Source: Hymenobacter jejuensis (GTDB lineage: Bacteria; Bacteroidota; Bacteroidia; Cytophagales; Hymenobacteraceae). From it: a stretch of 64,000 nt of DNA. The DNA lies in contig NZ_CP040896.1 in assembly GCF_006337165.1 (NCBI RefSeq), positions 2,728,001 to 2,792,000 of the forward strand, read 5' to 3'. Positions within the stretch are counted from its first letter, which is position 1, and each line of letters opens with the position of its first letter. The notes beneath the pieces were generated by a model that did not search any database, was not told where the DNA came from, and saw nothing but the letters and a program-made list of their open reading frames with translations. Shown here in pieces: positions 42,603 through 51,572 of this stretch. The position numbers and the translations under genes were made by a program.

Positions 42603-43304
42603 ATGAGTGCGTTGTCACCGGCTTTTGGCGGAGCCAGTGGGCTGCGCAGATTGCTGGGCGGCGAAAAATCTGCTTCGCCTACGGCGTCTACCTCTGCTAT
42701 ATATCCAAGCCCTGCTGCCGTGCGCCAGCTTACTCCGCCTTCTCAGCTCAGCGAAGCCGAGCTGATTGACGGTTGCCTTGCCGGCAGCCGCTTGATGCAA
42801 AAGCACCTCTACGACCGGTTTTCTGCCCGCATGATGGCCGTGTGTTTGCGCTACGCGCAGACGACTTTCGAGGCCGAAGACGTGTTGCAAGAGGGCTTCA
42901 TTACGGTGTTCAACAACCTGCGCAACTTCCGCCGCGAGTGCCCGCTGGAGTTCTGGATTCGTCGCATCATGGTGAACGCCGCCCTCCGCCAACATCGTCG
43001 CAACGCGCCGCTGGTGGCCGTCAGCGACGGCGGCGATTACCCCGAAGATCTGGCGGGCGAGGAATTTACGCTGGCCAACTACGGCTTCGAAGAACTCCTC
43101 GGCCTGATTCAGGAGTTGGCGCCGCGCTACCGCATGGTGTTCAACCTGTTTGCCATCGAAGGCTACGGCCACAAAGAAATAGGGGAGATGCTCGGCATCT
43201 CAGAAGGAACCAGCAAATCGCAGTATTCCCGCGCCCGCGTCATTTTAAAGTCAAAAGTAGAGCGTCTCGACGCTCACCGCACCAATGGGACTTTCCGCAA
43301 ATAA
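42603..43304 (+). CDS. RNA polymerase sigma factor, ECF type
   Basis: 233 residues. The first 50 or so are Ser/Pro/Ala-rich and not conserved, so a later start is possible. Region 2 is KHLYDRFSARMMAVCLRYAQTTFEAEDVLQEGFITVFNNLRNF and region 4 is LAPRYRMVFNLFAIEGYGHKEIGEMLGISEGTSKSQYSRARVILKSKVE, the Bacteroidota ECF style. The stop overlaps the start of the next gene by 20 nt, so the two are translationally coupled. That partner, with one internal membrane helix, takes the place usually held by an anti-sigma factor. Confidence 0.9.
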   Translation: MSALSPAFGGASGLRRLLGGEKSASPTASTSAIYPSPAAVRQLTPPSQLSEAELIDGCLAGSRLMQKHLYDRFSARMMAVCLRYAQTTFEAEDVLQEGFITVFNNLRNFRRECPLEFWIRRIMVNAALRQHRRNAPLVAVSDGGDYPEDLAGEEFTLANYGFEELLGLIQELAPRYRMVFNLFAIEGYGHKEIGEMLGISEGTSKSQYSRARVILKSKVERLDAHRTNGTFRK

Positions 43305-44901
43305 CAATACACCCGACCCCCAGTCGACCGGCGACCTGGAGCATCTGTTTCGGCAGAAGTTCGCGGATGCCGAAGTGGCGCCGCGCTTCCAGCTCTGGGA
43401 GCAGCTCGACCACGAACTGCTGGTTCGCCAGAACGAAACGTATCGCCGCCGTCTGTTGCTGCACCGCTGGCTGGCAGCCGCCTGCGTGTTGTTTATGCTA
43501 AGCGTTGGCGGCTGGTTTGGCTTGCGTTCCGGTAGGTCGCTGGCACCGCAAGGCGAGTTGGCAAGCCAACGCACCGCGCCTGAGGCCACAACGGCTGCCG
43601 GTATCCTTGGAGCCAAAACGGATGCGGCAACTGCTCATGTGGCTGACCGCGCTCCGGCCGGTGCTTCCTATGCCGTTTCTGCCCCGGAATCGGGCACCCA
43701 AACGGATTCGGATGCTGCTAATGCTTTGGCTGTGCAAGCTGGCAGCCCAGCCGGGACTACTTTCTTGAGCCCCGCGATGGGAGAAGAAACTAATATTTTG
43801 CAAGCATTTGATAGTCAATCGTTTGTATCAGGCCGTAAAGCGCGTGCTGTTGGCGGCAATTCTGCCTCTACGTCGGCGTTTGCTTCCGATGCGGCATCGG
43901 TAAACGGAAACGGGGCTTCGCTGCTGGCGCGCCAAGTGAACGCGCTGCTGTCGGATTTTGCTACTGCTTCGGTTGCTTTCCTGCGCCCCGACACGCTCAA
44001 ACCCGCTTTGCAGACCACGCCTCCGGCTGTAGCCAAATCGGCAACGGATTGGGCTAGTGTTGAAGAAGAGGAAAAACCCCGCAGCAAAACTGGCCGGTGG
44101 CGCGTTGGAGGTTCGTATGGTGCTGCGTCTTACAACCCCAACATCAACTTCTCGGGCGGCGCGGTGGCCAGCTCCAACCTTTCGTATTCGGCCGCTCCAA
44201 CTGTTGCTGCCGACTACCGAAACGCCTCCAACCTGTACGAAGCGGGTGCTCAGGAGTACCGCCGAAACCTGCGGCCTGGTCCGGCCCAGCGGGCAACGCT
44301 ATCGGTGAGCTACGCGCTTAATAAGCGCTGGGTGCTCCTGACGGGCATGGAAGCCGCCCGGCAGGAGGCTTCGTCCAAAACATCGTACGCCTTTGCCAAC
44401 AATACCACGGCCGCTTTTGCTGGAAAGAGTGCTACCGTTAGCAACCAAGCAGCGGTGCCGTATATGGCTTATAGTCAAGTATCTATGCCTTACGGGCAGC
44501 AGCGCACCACGCGTTATCGCTACCAGACGGCTAGCGTACCGATGGCTGTTCGCTACGGTTCGCCCAAAACCGGCATCTCGTTGTACGCCAAAGTGGGTGC
44601 CGTGGTCGGGGTATTGCTGAGCAGCCGCACGGAGGTAGAAGGCGCTCCCAGCCTCACCCGCGAAGACACGTTCAAGTCCTCCGATTCGCCCTACCGGAAA
44701 GTGTTGGCGGCGGTGCGCGGCGGCGCCGGCATGCAGTACCGCCCGGCCGATGCTACCTGGACGTTGGCCGTCGGCCCCAGCGCCGAAAGCGGCCTGAATT
44801 CACTCAATGCCAACCCCATGCACGCTTCGCGGCCCTATTCCGTAGGTATGGAAGCCAGTGTAGAATTTGGCAACACCAAAGCGGCTCCGATAGCTCGGTA
44901 A
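43285..44901 (+). CDS. membrane/beta-barrel hybrid protein coupled to an ECF sigma factor
   Basis: 538 residues. A cytosolic-type N-terminus (LEHLFRQKFADAEVAPRFQLWEQLDHELL, residues about 19-48) leads to one membrane helix (WLAAACVLFMLSVGGWFGL). A low-complexity Ala/Ser/Thr-rich linker of some 170 residues follows. The last 250 residues have outer-membrane-barrel character (RWRVGGSYGAASYNPNINF, RATLSVSYALNKRWVLLTGMEA, YQTASVPMAVRYGSPKTGISLYAKVGAVVGVLLS, YSVGMEASVEFG). An inner-membrane helix and a barrel in one chain, with the gene overlapping the sigma factor gene by 20 nt, suggests a trans-envelope regulator. No family name could be given. Confidence 0.75.
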   Translation: MGLSANNNTPDPQSTGDLEHLFRQKFADAEVAPRFQLWEQLDHELLVRQNETYRRRLLLHRWLAAACVLFMLSVGGWFGLRSGRSLAPQGELASQRTAPEATTAAGILGAKTDAATAHVADRAPAGASYAVSAPESGTQTDSDAANALAVQAGSPAGTTFLSPAMGEETNILQAFDSQSFVSGRKARAVGGNSASTSAFASDAASVNGNGASLLARQVNALLSDFATASVAFLRPDTLKPALQTTPPAVAKSATDWASVEEEEKPRSKTGRWRVGGSYGAASYNPNINFSGGAVASSNLSYSAAPTVAADYRNASNLYEAGAQEYRRNLRPGPAQRATLSVSYALNKRWVLLTGMEAARQEASSKTSYAFANNTTAAFAGKSATVSNQAAVPYMAYSQVSMPYGQQRTTRYRYQTASVPMAVRYGSPKTGISLYAKVGAVVGVLLSSRTEVEGAPSLTREDTFKSSDSPYRKVLAAVRGGAGMQYRPADATWTLAVGPSAESGLNSLNANPMHASRPYSVGMEASVEFGNTKAAPIAR

Positions 44902-44951
44902 ACGCGTTACGGTAAAATGTTGTTAGATAAGTAGTTACTAGCTGCAAACAC

Positions 44952-45302
44952 ATGAAGCGCTTTCTGACTTTCCTGCTCCTGACCAGCACTCTGATGGCTT
45001 TTCAGTGCGACGACGATAACGCCAAACCGTGCCCTGGCGACGCGGTAGAGCGTAAAATCGAAGAATTGAAGGCCAAGCCCAAGCAAAATCCCGCGGCCGA
45101 AGTGTACGAGTACACCTACAAAGGGCAGAAAGTATATCTTATCTCCAGCGACTGCTGCGACCAGTATAACCTGCTTTATGACCAGTGTATGACCACTATT
45201 TGCGCGCCCAGCGGCGGCTTTTCGGGCGCGGGCGATGGCCGTTGCGCCGATTTTTACGACAAAGCCACCGACAAACGCCTCGTCTGGCGCGACAATCGCT
45301 GA
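44952..45302 (+). CDS. small exported cysteine-containing protein
   Basis: 116 residues with an N-terminal signal (MKRFLTFLLLTSTLMAFQCDDDN). The Cys at 19 could be lipidated, though the AFQC sequence is a poor lipobox. The mature part YEYTYKGQKVYLISSDCCDQYNLLYDQ and the following CMTTICAPSGGFSGAGDGRCADFYDKA is shared by many Bacteroidota proteins of the DUF6970 type. Function unknown. It lies 50 nt after the sigma/barrel pair and may be cotranscribed. Confidence 0.75.
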   Translation: MKRFLTFLLLTSTLMAFQCDDDNAKPCPGDAVERKIEELKAKPKQNPAAEVYEYTYKGQKVYLISSDCCDQYNLLYDQCMTTICAPSGGFSGAGDGRCADFYDKATDKRLVWRDNR

Positions 45303-45321
45303 CGAATTCAGCTTTGCTAGC

Positions 45322-45361
45322 GAAAAACCTTGCGGCCGCGGTCGGAAGGTTTTTCTTTTTT
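45322..45361 (+). terminator. intrinsic terminator
   Basis: GAAAAACCTT (45322-45331) pairs with AAGGTTTTTC (45346-45355) around a GC-rich loop, followed by TTTTTT. It ends the unit upstream of uvrB. Confidence 0.75.
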
Positions 45362-45426
45362 GAGGAAACCCAAACTGCCTTGGCAGGGTTATCCTAGGCT
45401 GCCATTTCTGCCTTATATTTCCCTGG

Positions 45427-47460
45427 ATGGAATATCAACTGACTTCTGAATTTAAGCCAACCGGCGACCAACCCAAGGCCATTGCCCAACTTGTGCAAGG
45501 CGTGGAAAGCGGCGAACCGGCGCAAGTATTGCTGGGTGCTACGGGTACTGGTAAGACCTTCACGATGGCCAACGTCATCGCCCAAACTGGCAAACCTGCT
45601 CTCGTGCTATGCCACAACAAAACCCTGGCTGCTCAGCTGTACGGCGAGTTTAAGGCGTTTTTCCCCAATAATGCCGTCGAGTATTACATCAGTTACTACG
45701 ATTACTACCAGCCGGAAGCCTACATCGCCAGCACCGACGTGTTTATCGAGAAGGATTTGGCCATCAACGAGGAGATTGAGAAGCTGCGCCTGCACTGCAC
45801 TTCTACCTTGCTCAGCGGTCGGCGCGACGTAATTGTAGTGGCCTCAGTATCATGTATTTATGGTATTGGTAACCCCGAGGAGTTCAGCAAGAACGTGATC
45901 TTTTTGGCGCCGGGCCTGCGGTATTCGCGCAACAACCTTCTCTACCAGTTCGTCCAGATTCTGTATTCGCGGACGGAAGTTGAGTTTACGCGCGGCACGT
46001 TCCGGGTGAAAGGCGACACCGTGGACGTATTTCCGGCCTACGCCGACTTTGCCTACCGCATCTTCTTCTACGGCGACGAAATCGAGGCCATTCACCGCAT
46101 CGAGCCGCAGAGTGGCAAGAAGCTGAGCGAAGAGAAAAGCATTTCGCTGTACCCCGCCAACTTGTTTGTGACGGGCAAAGACACACTGAATCAGGCGATT
46201 AAGGAGATTCAGTTTGACATGATGGCGCAGCACGCCTACTTCGAGAAAGAAGGCCGCGATTCGGAAGCCAAGCGCATCATGGAGCGCACCGAGTTTGACC
46301 TCGAAATGATTCGGGAACTGGGGTACTGCTCCGGCATCGAGAACTACTCACGCTACTTCGACGGTCGTGAGCCGGGCGGACGTCCTTTCTGTCTGCTCGA
46401 TTACTTCCCCAACGATTACCTGATGGTCATCGACGAGAGCCACGTAACCGTACCGCAGGTGCGCGCCATGTGGGGCGGCGACCGCAGCCGCAAAACCGCG
46501 CTCGTCGAATACGGCTTCCGCTTGCCCTCGGCAATGGACAACCGGCCCTTAACTTTCAACGAGTTCGAGAGCATGTTCCGGCAAGCCGTGTTTGTTTCGG
46601 CAACGCCCTCTGACTACGAGTTGACCCGTGCCGCAGGTGTGGTGGTGGAGCAGATTATCCGTCCGACGGGCCTATTGGACCCCGAAATTGACATTCGGCC
46701 GAGCAGCAACCAAATCGACGACTTGCTCGACGAGGTGGACAACCGCGTGAAAATGGGCGACCGCGTGCTCGTTACTACCCTGACCAAGCGCATGGCCGAA
46801 GAGCTCCAGAAATACATGGAGCGCTTGGGTATCAAGTCGTCGTATGTACACTCCGACGTAAAATCGCTGGACCGCGTGGAGATCCTGCGGCAGCTTCGCC
46901 TAGGGGTAATCGACGTGTTGATTGGGGTAAACTTGCTGCGGGAAGGTCTTGATTTGCCGGAAGTTAGCTTAGTGGCTATTCTCGATGCCGATAAAGAAGG
47001 CTTCCTGCGCGACCAACGCAGCCTGATCCAGACGATGGGCCGCGCGGCGCGTAACGATCACGGCAAAGTTATCATGTACGCCGACCGCATGACTGGCTCT
47101 ATGCAGCGGGCCATCGACGAAACCAACCGTCGGCGTGCTGTGCAAATGGCTTATAATGAGGAGAATGGCATCACGCCGCAAACCGTTCGAAAATCGCACG
47201 ACGAGATTCGGAGCCAGACTTCGCTGTCGGATATGCGCCGCATTGAACCCGTGGCTTATGCTGGCCCCGATTCGGATACGCTGACGCTGGCCGCCGAGCC
47301 CGTAATCGCAATGATGACGCGCGTCGACCTCGAAAAGCTCATCAAGCAAACCGAAAAGCAAATGGAGGCCGCCGCCAAGGACCTCGACTTTCTGCAAGCT
47401 GCCAAATACCGCGACGAGCTGGCCCAGCTCCGGCAGATGCTGAAGACGAAGCGCGAGTAG
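45427..47460 (+). CDS. uvrB: excinuclease ABC subunit B
   Basis: A 677-residue helicase-like subunit of nucleotide excision repair that loads onto damage with UvrA and recruits UvrC. Walker A GATGTGKTF (K43), the DNA-wedging beta-hairpin around YYQPEAYIASTDVFIEKD, helicase motifs DESHVTVPQ and ATPSDYE, motif VI QTMGRAARN, and the C-terminal UVR domain (LEKLIKQTEKQMEAAAKDLDFLQAAKYRDEL). The length is the family norm. Monocistronic between two terminators. Confidence 0.97.
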   Translation: MEYQLTSEFKPTGDQPKAIAQLVQGVESGEPAQVLLGATGTGKTFTMANVIAQTGKPALVLCHNKTLAAQLYGEFKAFFPNNAVEYYISYYDYYQPEAYIASTDVFIEKDLAINEEIEKLRLHCTSTLLSGRRDVIVVASVSCIYGIGNPEEFSKNVIFLAPGLRYSRNNLLYQFVQILYSRTEVEFTRGTFRVKGDTVDVFPAYADFAYRIFFYGDEIEAIHRIEPQSGKKLSEEKSISLYPANLFVTGKDTLNQAIKEIQFDMMAQHAYFEKEGRDSEAKRIMERTEFDLEMIRELGYCSGIENYSRYFDGREPGGRPFCLLDYFPNDYLMVIDESHVTVPQVRAMWGGDRSRKTALVEYGFRLPSAMDNRPLTFNEFESMFRQAVFVSATPSDYELTRAAGVVVEQIIRPTGLLDPEIDIRPSSNQIDDLLDEVDNRVKMGDRVLVTTLTKRMAEELQKYMERLGIKSSYVHSDVKSLDRVEILRQLRLGVIDVLIGVNLLREGLDLPEVSLVAILDADKEGFLRDQRSLIQTMGRAARNDHGKVIMYADRMTGSMQRAIDETNRRRAVQMAYNEENGITPQTVRKSHDEIRSQTSLSDMRRIEPVAYAGPDSDTLTLAAEPVIAMMTRVDLEKLIKQTEKQMEAAAKDLDFLQAAKYRDELAQLRQMLKTKRE

Positions 47461-47475
47461 AAATCGGCACGGAAG

Positions 47476-47542
47476 AGGAAAAGCGGCCGGCTCGGCCGGG
47501 CTGGAGAATCTCTCCGGCTCGTGTCGAGCCGGCCGCTTTTCC
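47476..47542 (+). terminator. intrinsic terminator of uvrB
   Basis: 18-bp outer arms (47477-47494 and 47525-47542; GGAAAAGCGGCCGGCTCG) enclose a second GC-rich helix, with T4 at the end. Confidence 0.8.
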
Positions 47543-47565
47543 TTCCACCGCAACTTGCTCTTCTT

Positions 47566-48148
47566 ATGTCTGCTCTGGTACTCTTGTTGTCGCTTTGCCG
47601 AGCCTTTACGAGTCTTGTTTTAAATAGGAATTGCTACGGCGTCGGCACTGGCTCAGGCGCAGCACCGACGACGCTTTTGGAGGTGCCACATGCCGTGGCA
47701 CTCACACCCCCTTTCAAGCTTGGTCTCAGCGCCACATCTACGTCTACTACTTTGGCTCCCGCGTTAGGGAAATTGTATCCTTGTCGTCGCACCATTGTGG
47801 CGCTGGAAGACGTACAGTCGAGCACTGGGCCTTCTCAACTTTCATTTGCGCCAGCTCGGCAGGGCAACTCGAAGCTAGAGTTTAAGAGAGTTCACTAAAA
47901 AAGAGCGCTTAACGCAAACTGAGCAACTCGACGGCGGCGCCACCCGGATGATGGTGCTGGACGATTTGGTTAGCGATGATTGATAACTTGTTGAAATACA
48001 ATGTATTGCCTAGCCTGTGTCGATGAAGCAAGTCACAGAATCCAGCAATGCCTTCGACGATCCTGCACGGCCTGTTACGACGAACATTATATCTTCTTAT
48101 ACGCTCATTCGCACGCGCTATCTGCTGCGGAAGGCGCAGTAACACGAG
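47566..48148. other. about 580 nt with no supportable gene
   Basis: Frames are open on both strands (for example 47566-47898 plus, with a hydrophobic start MSALVLLLSLCRAF, and 47909-48145 minus), but none resembles a known family and codon use is unlike the neighbours. The stretch could hold a decayed gene; I could not reconstruct it. Confidence 0.3.
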
Positions 48149-48655
48149 TTATTCCTTCTTCTTCACTACGGTTATCTTGCCGTTGCGCTCCAGTTGCACG
48201 ATGTCCGTTTCACTGATCGAGTCGACGTTGGCAGCTTCGCGAAGTCCTTCGTGGAGGTCTCGGTCAGTGATGTTAGCCCGGCGCAGGTTGTCAGTCAGTA
48301 GCTTACCGTCCTGGGCCAGTTTCTTCGGCGCACCCTTGATGACTTTACCAACTGCATTGCTGTAGAACGACGCGATGGCCAGCAGCCGGTGTAGCACCAC
48401 CAATACCATGCTGGCCAACAACGTAGACCCAAACGGCGAGGCCGCTACAATAGCCCGGCTCAGCACTGCCCCCAAAATAATCTTGAGTACCATGTCGAAT
48501 GCCGTGCCGCTGCCAAAGGTGCGCATGCCCGCGAAGCGTAATAGTGCCAAGCCCACAGCAAACACAACCACGGCCCGTACACACATCTGGGTCGTTGTGA
48601 TGGTGTGCGCATCAGCTTGTAAACCAAGAAGTTGATCTAACCAAGCAGGAGCCAT
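48149..48655 (-). CDS. DUF421 domain-containing membrane protein (YetF-like)
   Basis: 168 residues: three N-terminal membrane helices (from about residue 24, with ALLRFAGMRTFGSGTAFDMVLKIILGAVLSRAI) and a C-terminal cytosolic YetF domain (GKVIKGAPKKLAQDGKLLTDNLRRANITDRDLHEGLREAANVDSISETDIVQLERNGKITVV). The GMRTFGSGTAFDMV segment is the DUF421 signature. In Bacillus, YetF-like proteins are spore-membrane factors, but the role outside is unknown. Single gene. Confidence 0.9.
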   Translation of the reverse strand: MAPAWLDQLLGLQADAHTITTTQMCVRAVVVFAVGLALLRFAGMRTFGSGTAFDMVLKIILGAVLSRAIVAASPFGSTLLASMVLVVLHRLLAIASFYSNAVGKVIKGAPKKLAQDGKLLTDNLRRANITDRDLHEGLREAANVDSISETDIVQLERNGKITVVKKKE

Positions 48656-49089
48656 ATCGGAGGTGCGGTAATTTGTTTTTCAGATTTATGCTGTAGATGC
48701 TGACGTTATCGTGGGCAGGAAATGAGTGGGCGCCGTACCCATCCAGAGCAGAAGTTAACAATTTGGTAATACTGCTTCATACCCCGGATATCATTTGGAA
48801 GTTGCTATAGTCGAGGTTCGCAGGGGCTATGGGTTGGCTTTGCTCAAAGGCACAGAGGCTTGGTTGCTTCTGTAAAAATTGCGTCCGATCATCCCTGAAC
48901 AAACCGCTCGCAACTCCAAGAATTGACCTTTCGGAACATGGCTTTTGCTGATTTAAGCATAAACTATACAATATTGTACTTTCAAAAGAGAACATGACTT
49001 TCTGACGAATATTTGATTAGCAATAGATTATATTGGAATTGTGCTGATTGATCGGTACTTTAAACTTCCTTAAGGCTAACCGGAACGTC
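48656..49089. other. 434-nt spacer
   Basis: Contains one AT-rich motif copy (49009-49030) and a minus-strand frame (48777-48995) with no recognisable family or gene-like start. No structure of note was found otherwise. Confidence 0.3.
49009..49030. repeat. TTGATTAT-family AT-rich motif
   Basis: Contains AATATTTGATTAGCAATAGA, a diverged copy in the spacer upstream of the small membrane protein. Confidence 0.35.
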
Positions 49090-49296
49090 ATGCAACAGCT
49101 TCTTACCCTTCCTCTCGGCCAAACTTCACACAAAGGGCCCCATCTAACGACGCTACTGCTCGTATCCATTTTTTTTCTCGTTTTTTCGCCCTTCATTCTG
49201 GCTTTTGTGCTGGTGCTGAGCGGCATACGGCTGGTGCAAAGCTGTTGCGCCCTTTGGTTTCATCCGGCGCACAAGGGGCAGCTGGAAGCTTCGTAA
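49090..49296 (+). CDS. small single-pass membrane protein, hypothetical
   Basis: 68 residues from ATG 49090 (MQQLLTLPLGQTSHKGPHL), with one strong hydrophobic helix LTTLLLVSIFFLVFSPFILAFVLVLSGI and a short polar tail. A GTG-like start upstream would add 14 residues. No family recognised; translation is supported only by the membrane helix and an open frame. Confidence 0.45.
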   Translation: MQQLLTLPLGQTSHKGPHLTTLLLVSIFFLVFSPFILAFVLVLSGIRLVQSCCALWFHPAHKGQLEAS

Positions 49297-49749
49297 CTTG
49301 TTTTTGTAACGAATTGATATTCAAAACTTTGCATTAATGAAGCCTTGTTGGCTTTGCTGTTGTCCGCTATAGGCACCGGGCGGGCAAGATTGTGTTTGCT
49401 GGCTCTCTGATAATAGCGTAGCAGATGAGGCCAAAACGCCCGAGCCAGACCATCAGCACAGGCGCTGATGATAAACCTACTTGCGCCCGTAGCAAGCTAG
49501 ACCAGAAAGGCGATTAAAATTCCTATAGCTCAGCCATGTGCGGACAGGCGTCCATCGAAATAGCCTGCTGGCTATATGGCTATGCTTGCTGTTGTTGAGA
49601 AAGCTTACTAACACTGTATAAAAATGAAGCTTGAAAAAATATAACTTTATACTGAATACAAGCCAGAACAGATACATGATCAAGGCATTCACGATATAAC
49701 CAATAGTATTTTCGCTATTTTGCTATGCTATATCCGTTATCAATTTTAT
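49297..49749. other. 453-nt spacer
   Basis: Only short inverted repeats are seen (for example ATCAGC/GCTGAT at about 49453-49470 and ATAGCC/GGCTAT near 49560). I found no gene or RNA element that I can support. Confidence 0.3.
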
Positions 49750-50457
49750 ATGTCGACTATTCCTTCCTTCTTGATTCCATCAAGCGAGGCCGAACGGCTT
49801 CATTCCATCCGCGATCATGATTTAATCCATTCGCTGCGCGAACCGGTTTTCAACGAGTTTGTCGCTCTGACGGCGCGCATCTTTAGCCTCCCGGTTTCTC
49901 TGATTGCCCTCGTTGAGGAAACCGACGTCTATTACCCTGCCAACTACGGCATGCCAGGCCACAACGGCCAGCCTCGTGAAGAAGCACTTTGTGCCAGCGC
50001 TATTCTGCACGAAACTCCGGTGGTATACACGGACTTGACTTCTGAACAAGATCCCCTGATTACGGTGCAAGCCGCTCAGGCCGCCCGAAACAACAAATTT
50101 CAGTTTTACGCAGCAGCACCCTTGTGCATGCCCAACCAGCACCGCATCGGTACCCTGTGCATCATCGATCGCCATCCGCGGGTTTTCAGCGACGGCGAAC
50201 GGCACTTACTCGAAAACTTAGCTGCTTTGGTCAGCCAAACGCTGGTCGTGCGCCATGCCTGCCTCCGTCAGCCGCGATCAGGAGCCGCACGTTGGAATGA
50301 CCTGCACACGCAATTGCAGGAAGAGGTACAGGCTCTGACGGCTCTGGTACGCTACATGTTTACGCGGCACGGCACCCAAATTCCGGTGCCCGCCGATATC
50401 CTCACCCAAGTCGGCCGTCGCCTCCACGACTTGCAGGAAATCCTGGATCAGTCTTAA
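49750..50457 (+). CDS. GAF domain-containing protein
   Basis: About 235 residues. An N-terminal GAF sensor domain (REPVFNEFVALTARIFSLPVSLIALVEETDVYYPANYGM ... REEALCASAILHETPVVYTDL ... FYAAAPLCMPNQHRIGTLCIIDRHPRVFSDGERHLLENLAALVSQTLVVRH) spans about residues 20-175, followed by a coiled-coil tail without an output domain. The CASAI cysteine could hold a bilin or act in redox sensing, but this is unproven. ATG 49750 is preferred over the upstream open frame. Ligand unknown. Confidence 0.85.
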   Translation: MSTIPSFLIPSSEAERLHSIRDHDLIHSLREPVFNEFVALTARIFSLPVSLIALVEETDVYYPANYGMPGHNGQPREEALCASAILHETPVVYTDLTSEQDPLITVQAAQAARNNKFQFYAAAPLCMPNQHRIGTLCIIDRHPRVFSDGERHLLENLAALVSQTLVVRHACLRQPRSGAARWNDLHTQLQEEVQALTALVRYMFTRHGTQIPVPADILTQVGRRLHDLQEILDQS

Positions 50458-50513
50458 GACAGTTGCGGTTGTCTGCTGGCTTATGTTAAAAAGCAAAAGA
50501 CTACTATCCGGCC

Positions 50514-50930
50514 TCAAGACCGCCGAACCAAGTGCATAAGCGAAATAGTATAGCCTGTGCCTTGTGTGGAAGCGCGTTTATCTTGCAGAACGAGATCGGT
50601 CTGGGTTAAGGTGACGATGGTCCGTATGAAAGGGATCGTCAGCGAGGGATCTGTCGGCCGAAGCGTTAGCGCGTCGCCTTCGCGGGTGTAATTGTAAGTA
50701 ATGACAAAGGGAGTGACAGTCAGCGTAGTAGTCGTGAACTTGTAGAGGTCTGAATTGGGCACTGCTACCAGTCCGCTTTGGGAAAGCAGAATGCCATCCG
50801 CCGTGTACTGATTTGTTTCGGTGAAAGTGGCGAGCCAAGTACCTTCTAAAGTAGGGGCCGGCGTTGGGCTATGCTTCTGACAAGCTGATGTAAGCAGGTA
50901 CAACCATAAAAAGAGGGTAATTCTAATCAT
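50514..50930 (-). CDS. small lipoprotein with lipocalin-like domain
   Basis: About 138 residues with a lipobox (LYLLTSAC, Cys near residue 17) and a mature region LEGTWLATFTETNQYTADG ... NYTREGDALTLRPTDPS ... VTLTQTDLVLQDKR that resembles lipocalin-like domains common in Bacteroidota. ATG 50928-50930 is preferred over TTG 50936, which lies in the AT-rich motif. Role unknown. Confidence 0.75.
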   Translation of the reverse strand: MIRITLFLWLYLLTSACQKHSPTPAPTLEGTWLATFTETNQYTADGILLSQSGLVAVPNSDLYKFTTTTLTVTPFVITYNYTREGDALTLRPTDPSLTIPFIRTIVTLTQTDLVLQDKRASTQGTGYTISLMHLVRRS

Positions 50931-50934
50931 AAGC

Positions 50935-50954
50935 AATTGATTATAAATTAATTA
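50935..50954. repeat. TTGATTAT-family AT-rich motif upstream of a gene
   Basis: AATTGATTATAAATTAATTA directly upstream of the small lipoprotein start codon. Confidence 0.45.
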
Positions 50955-51132
50955 GCTATTGCAGGAAACGTGTGATAAGAGCTACTGAATTTGGCGCTTC
51001 AAAGACTAGAAGCTCAAATATATTGCTACCGGCTTAAGTCTACACCCGACCTACTGGAATCCAAAAAAGAAGGAGTTCGGGCGCAACTGTCCAGCGTCCG
51101 ATTGTTGCCGGCGCGCCGGCGCTTTTGAAAGG

Positions 51133-51572
51133 TCAGCGCCGAGTAAATAAGTAACGCTCCGTAGCCGGCGAAAAGTGAGCCGTATTCTCGGGGTGCCGAC
51201 GGTAGAGGGCGACGTATGCCCGAAAGAATGCCTCGGGTGACCGTAACGGTCCAAGGCCTAGGCCATTTGGTAGCCGACGAAGTAAAAGCGAGCGTAGTTG
51301 TTGCCCTGAAAGCCCAAGCGGTGGGCCCCGGACCAATCTAGCCGCCCGGCTACTAAGTCTGCGAGCACCCGGTCGAAGAGAGCAAAGTTCTCGGCGATGC
51401 GGGCTGGCTCCGCGTTGCGCTGATAGCGGTCGCGCCACCTAGTCAGGTAGGGCCGCTCGCCCGGGGCTTGGAGCGCGTCGGCGGCGTAGTTGGCAGTGCC
51501 TTCGCGCCGCGCGCCGCTGCCGCGCCTGGCAAAACAGCGACGACGGCAACGGTTGCATCTCGGACTTTGCAA
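51133..51572 (-). pseudogene. remnant of an unidentified protein gene, frameshifted
   Basis: Minus-strand reading from about 51460 gives ERPYLTRWRDRYQRNAEPARIAENFALFDRVLADLV and then NNYARFYFVGYQMA before a stop at 51258-51260; in the next frame the text continues ...SPEAFFRAYVALYRRHPENTAHFSPATERYLFTRR to 51133. The two halves read naturally as one protein interrupted by a frameshift or small deletion near 51260. The C-terminal part recalls Bacteroidota zinc-peptidase-like proteins of the DUF5700 kind, at low certainty. The 5' portion is missing because the sequence switches to a susD-like fragment near 51520. Confidence 0.55.

Noticed and set aside
48777..48995. 72-codon minus-strand open frame
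   Set aside because: No similarity to a known family, no credible promoter or start context, and it lies in a low-information spacer.
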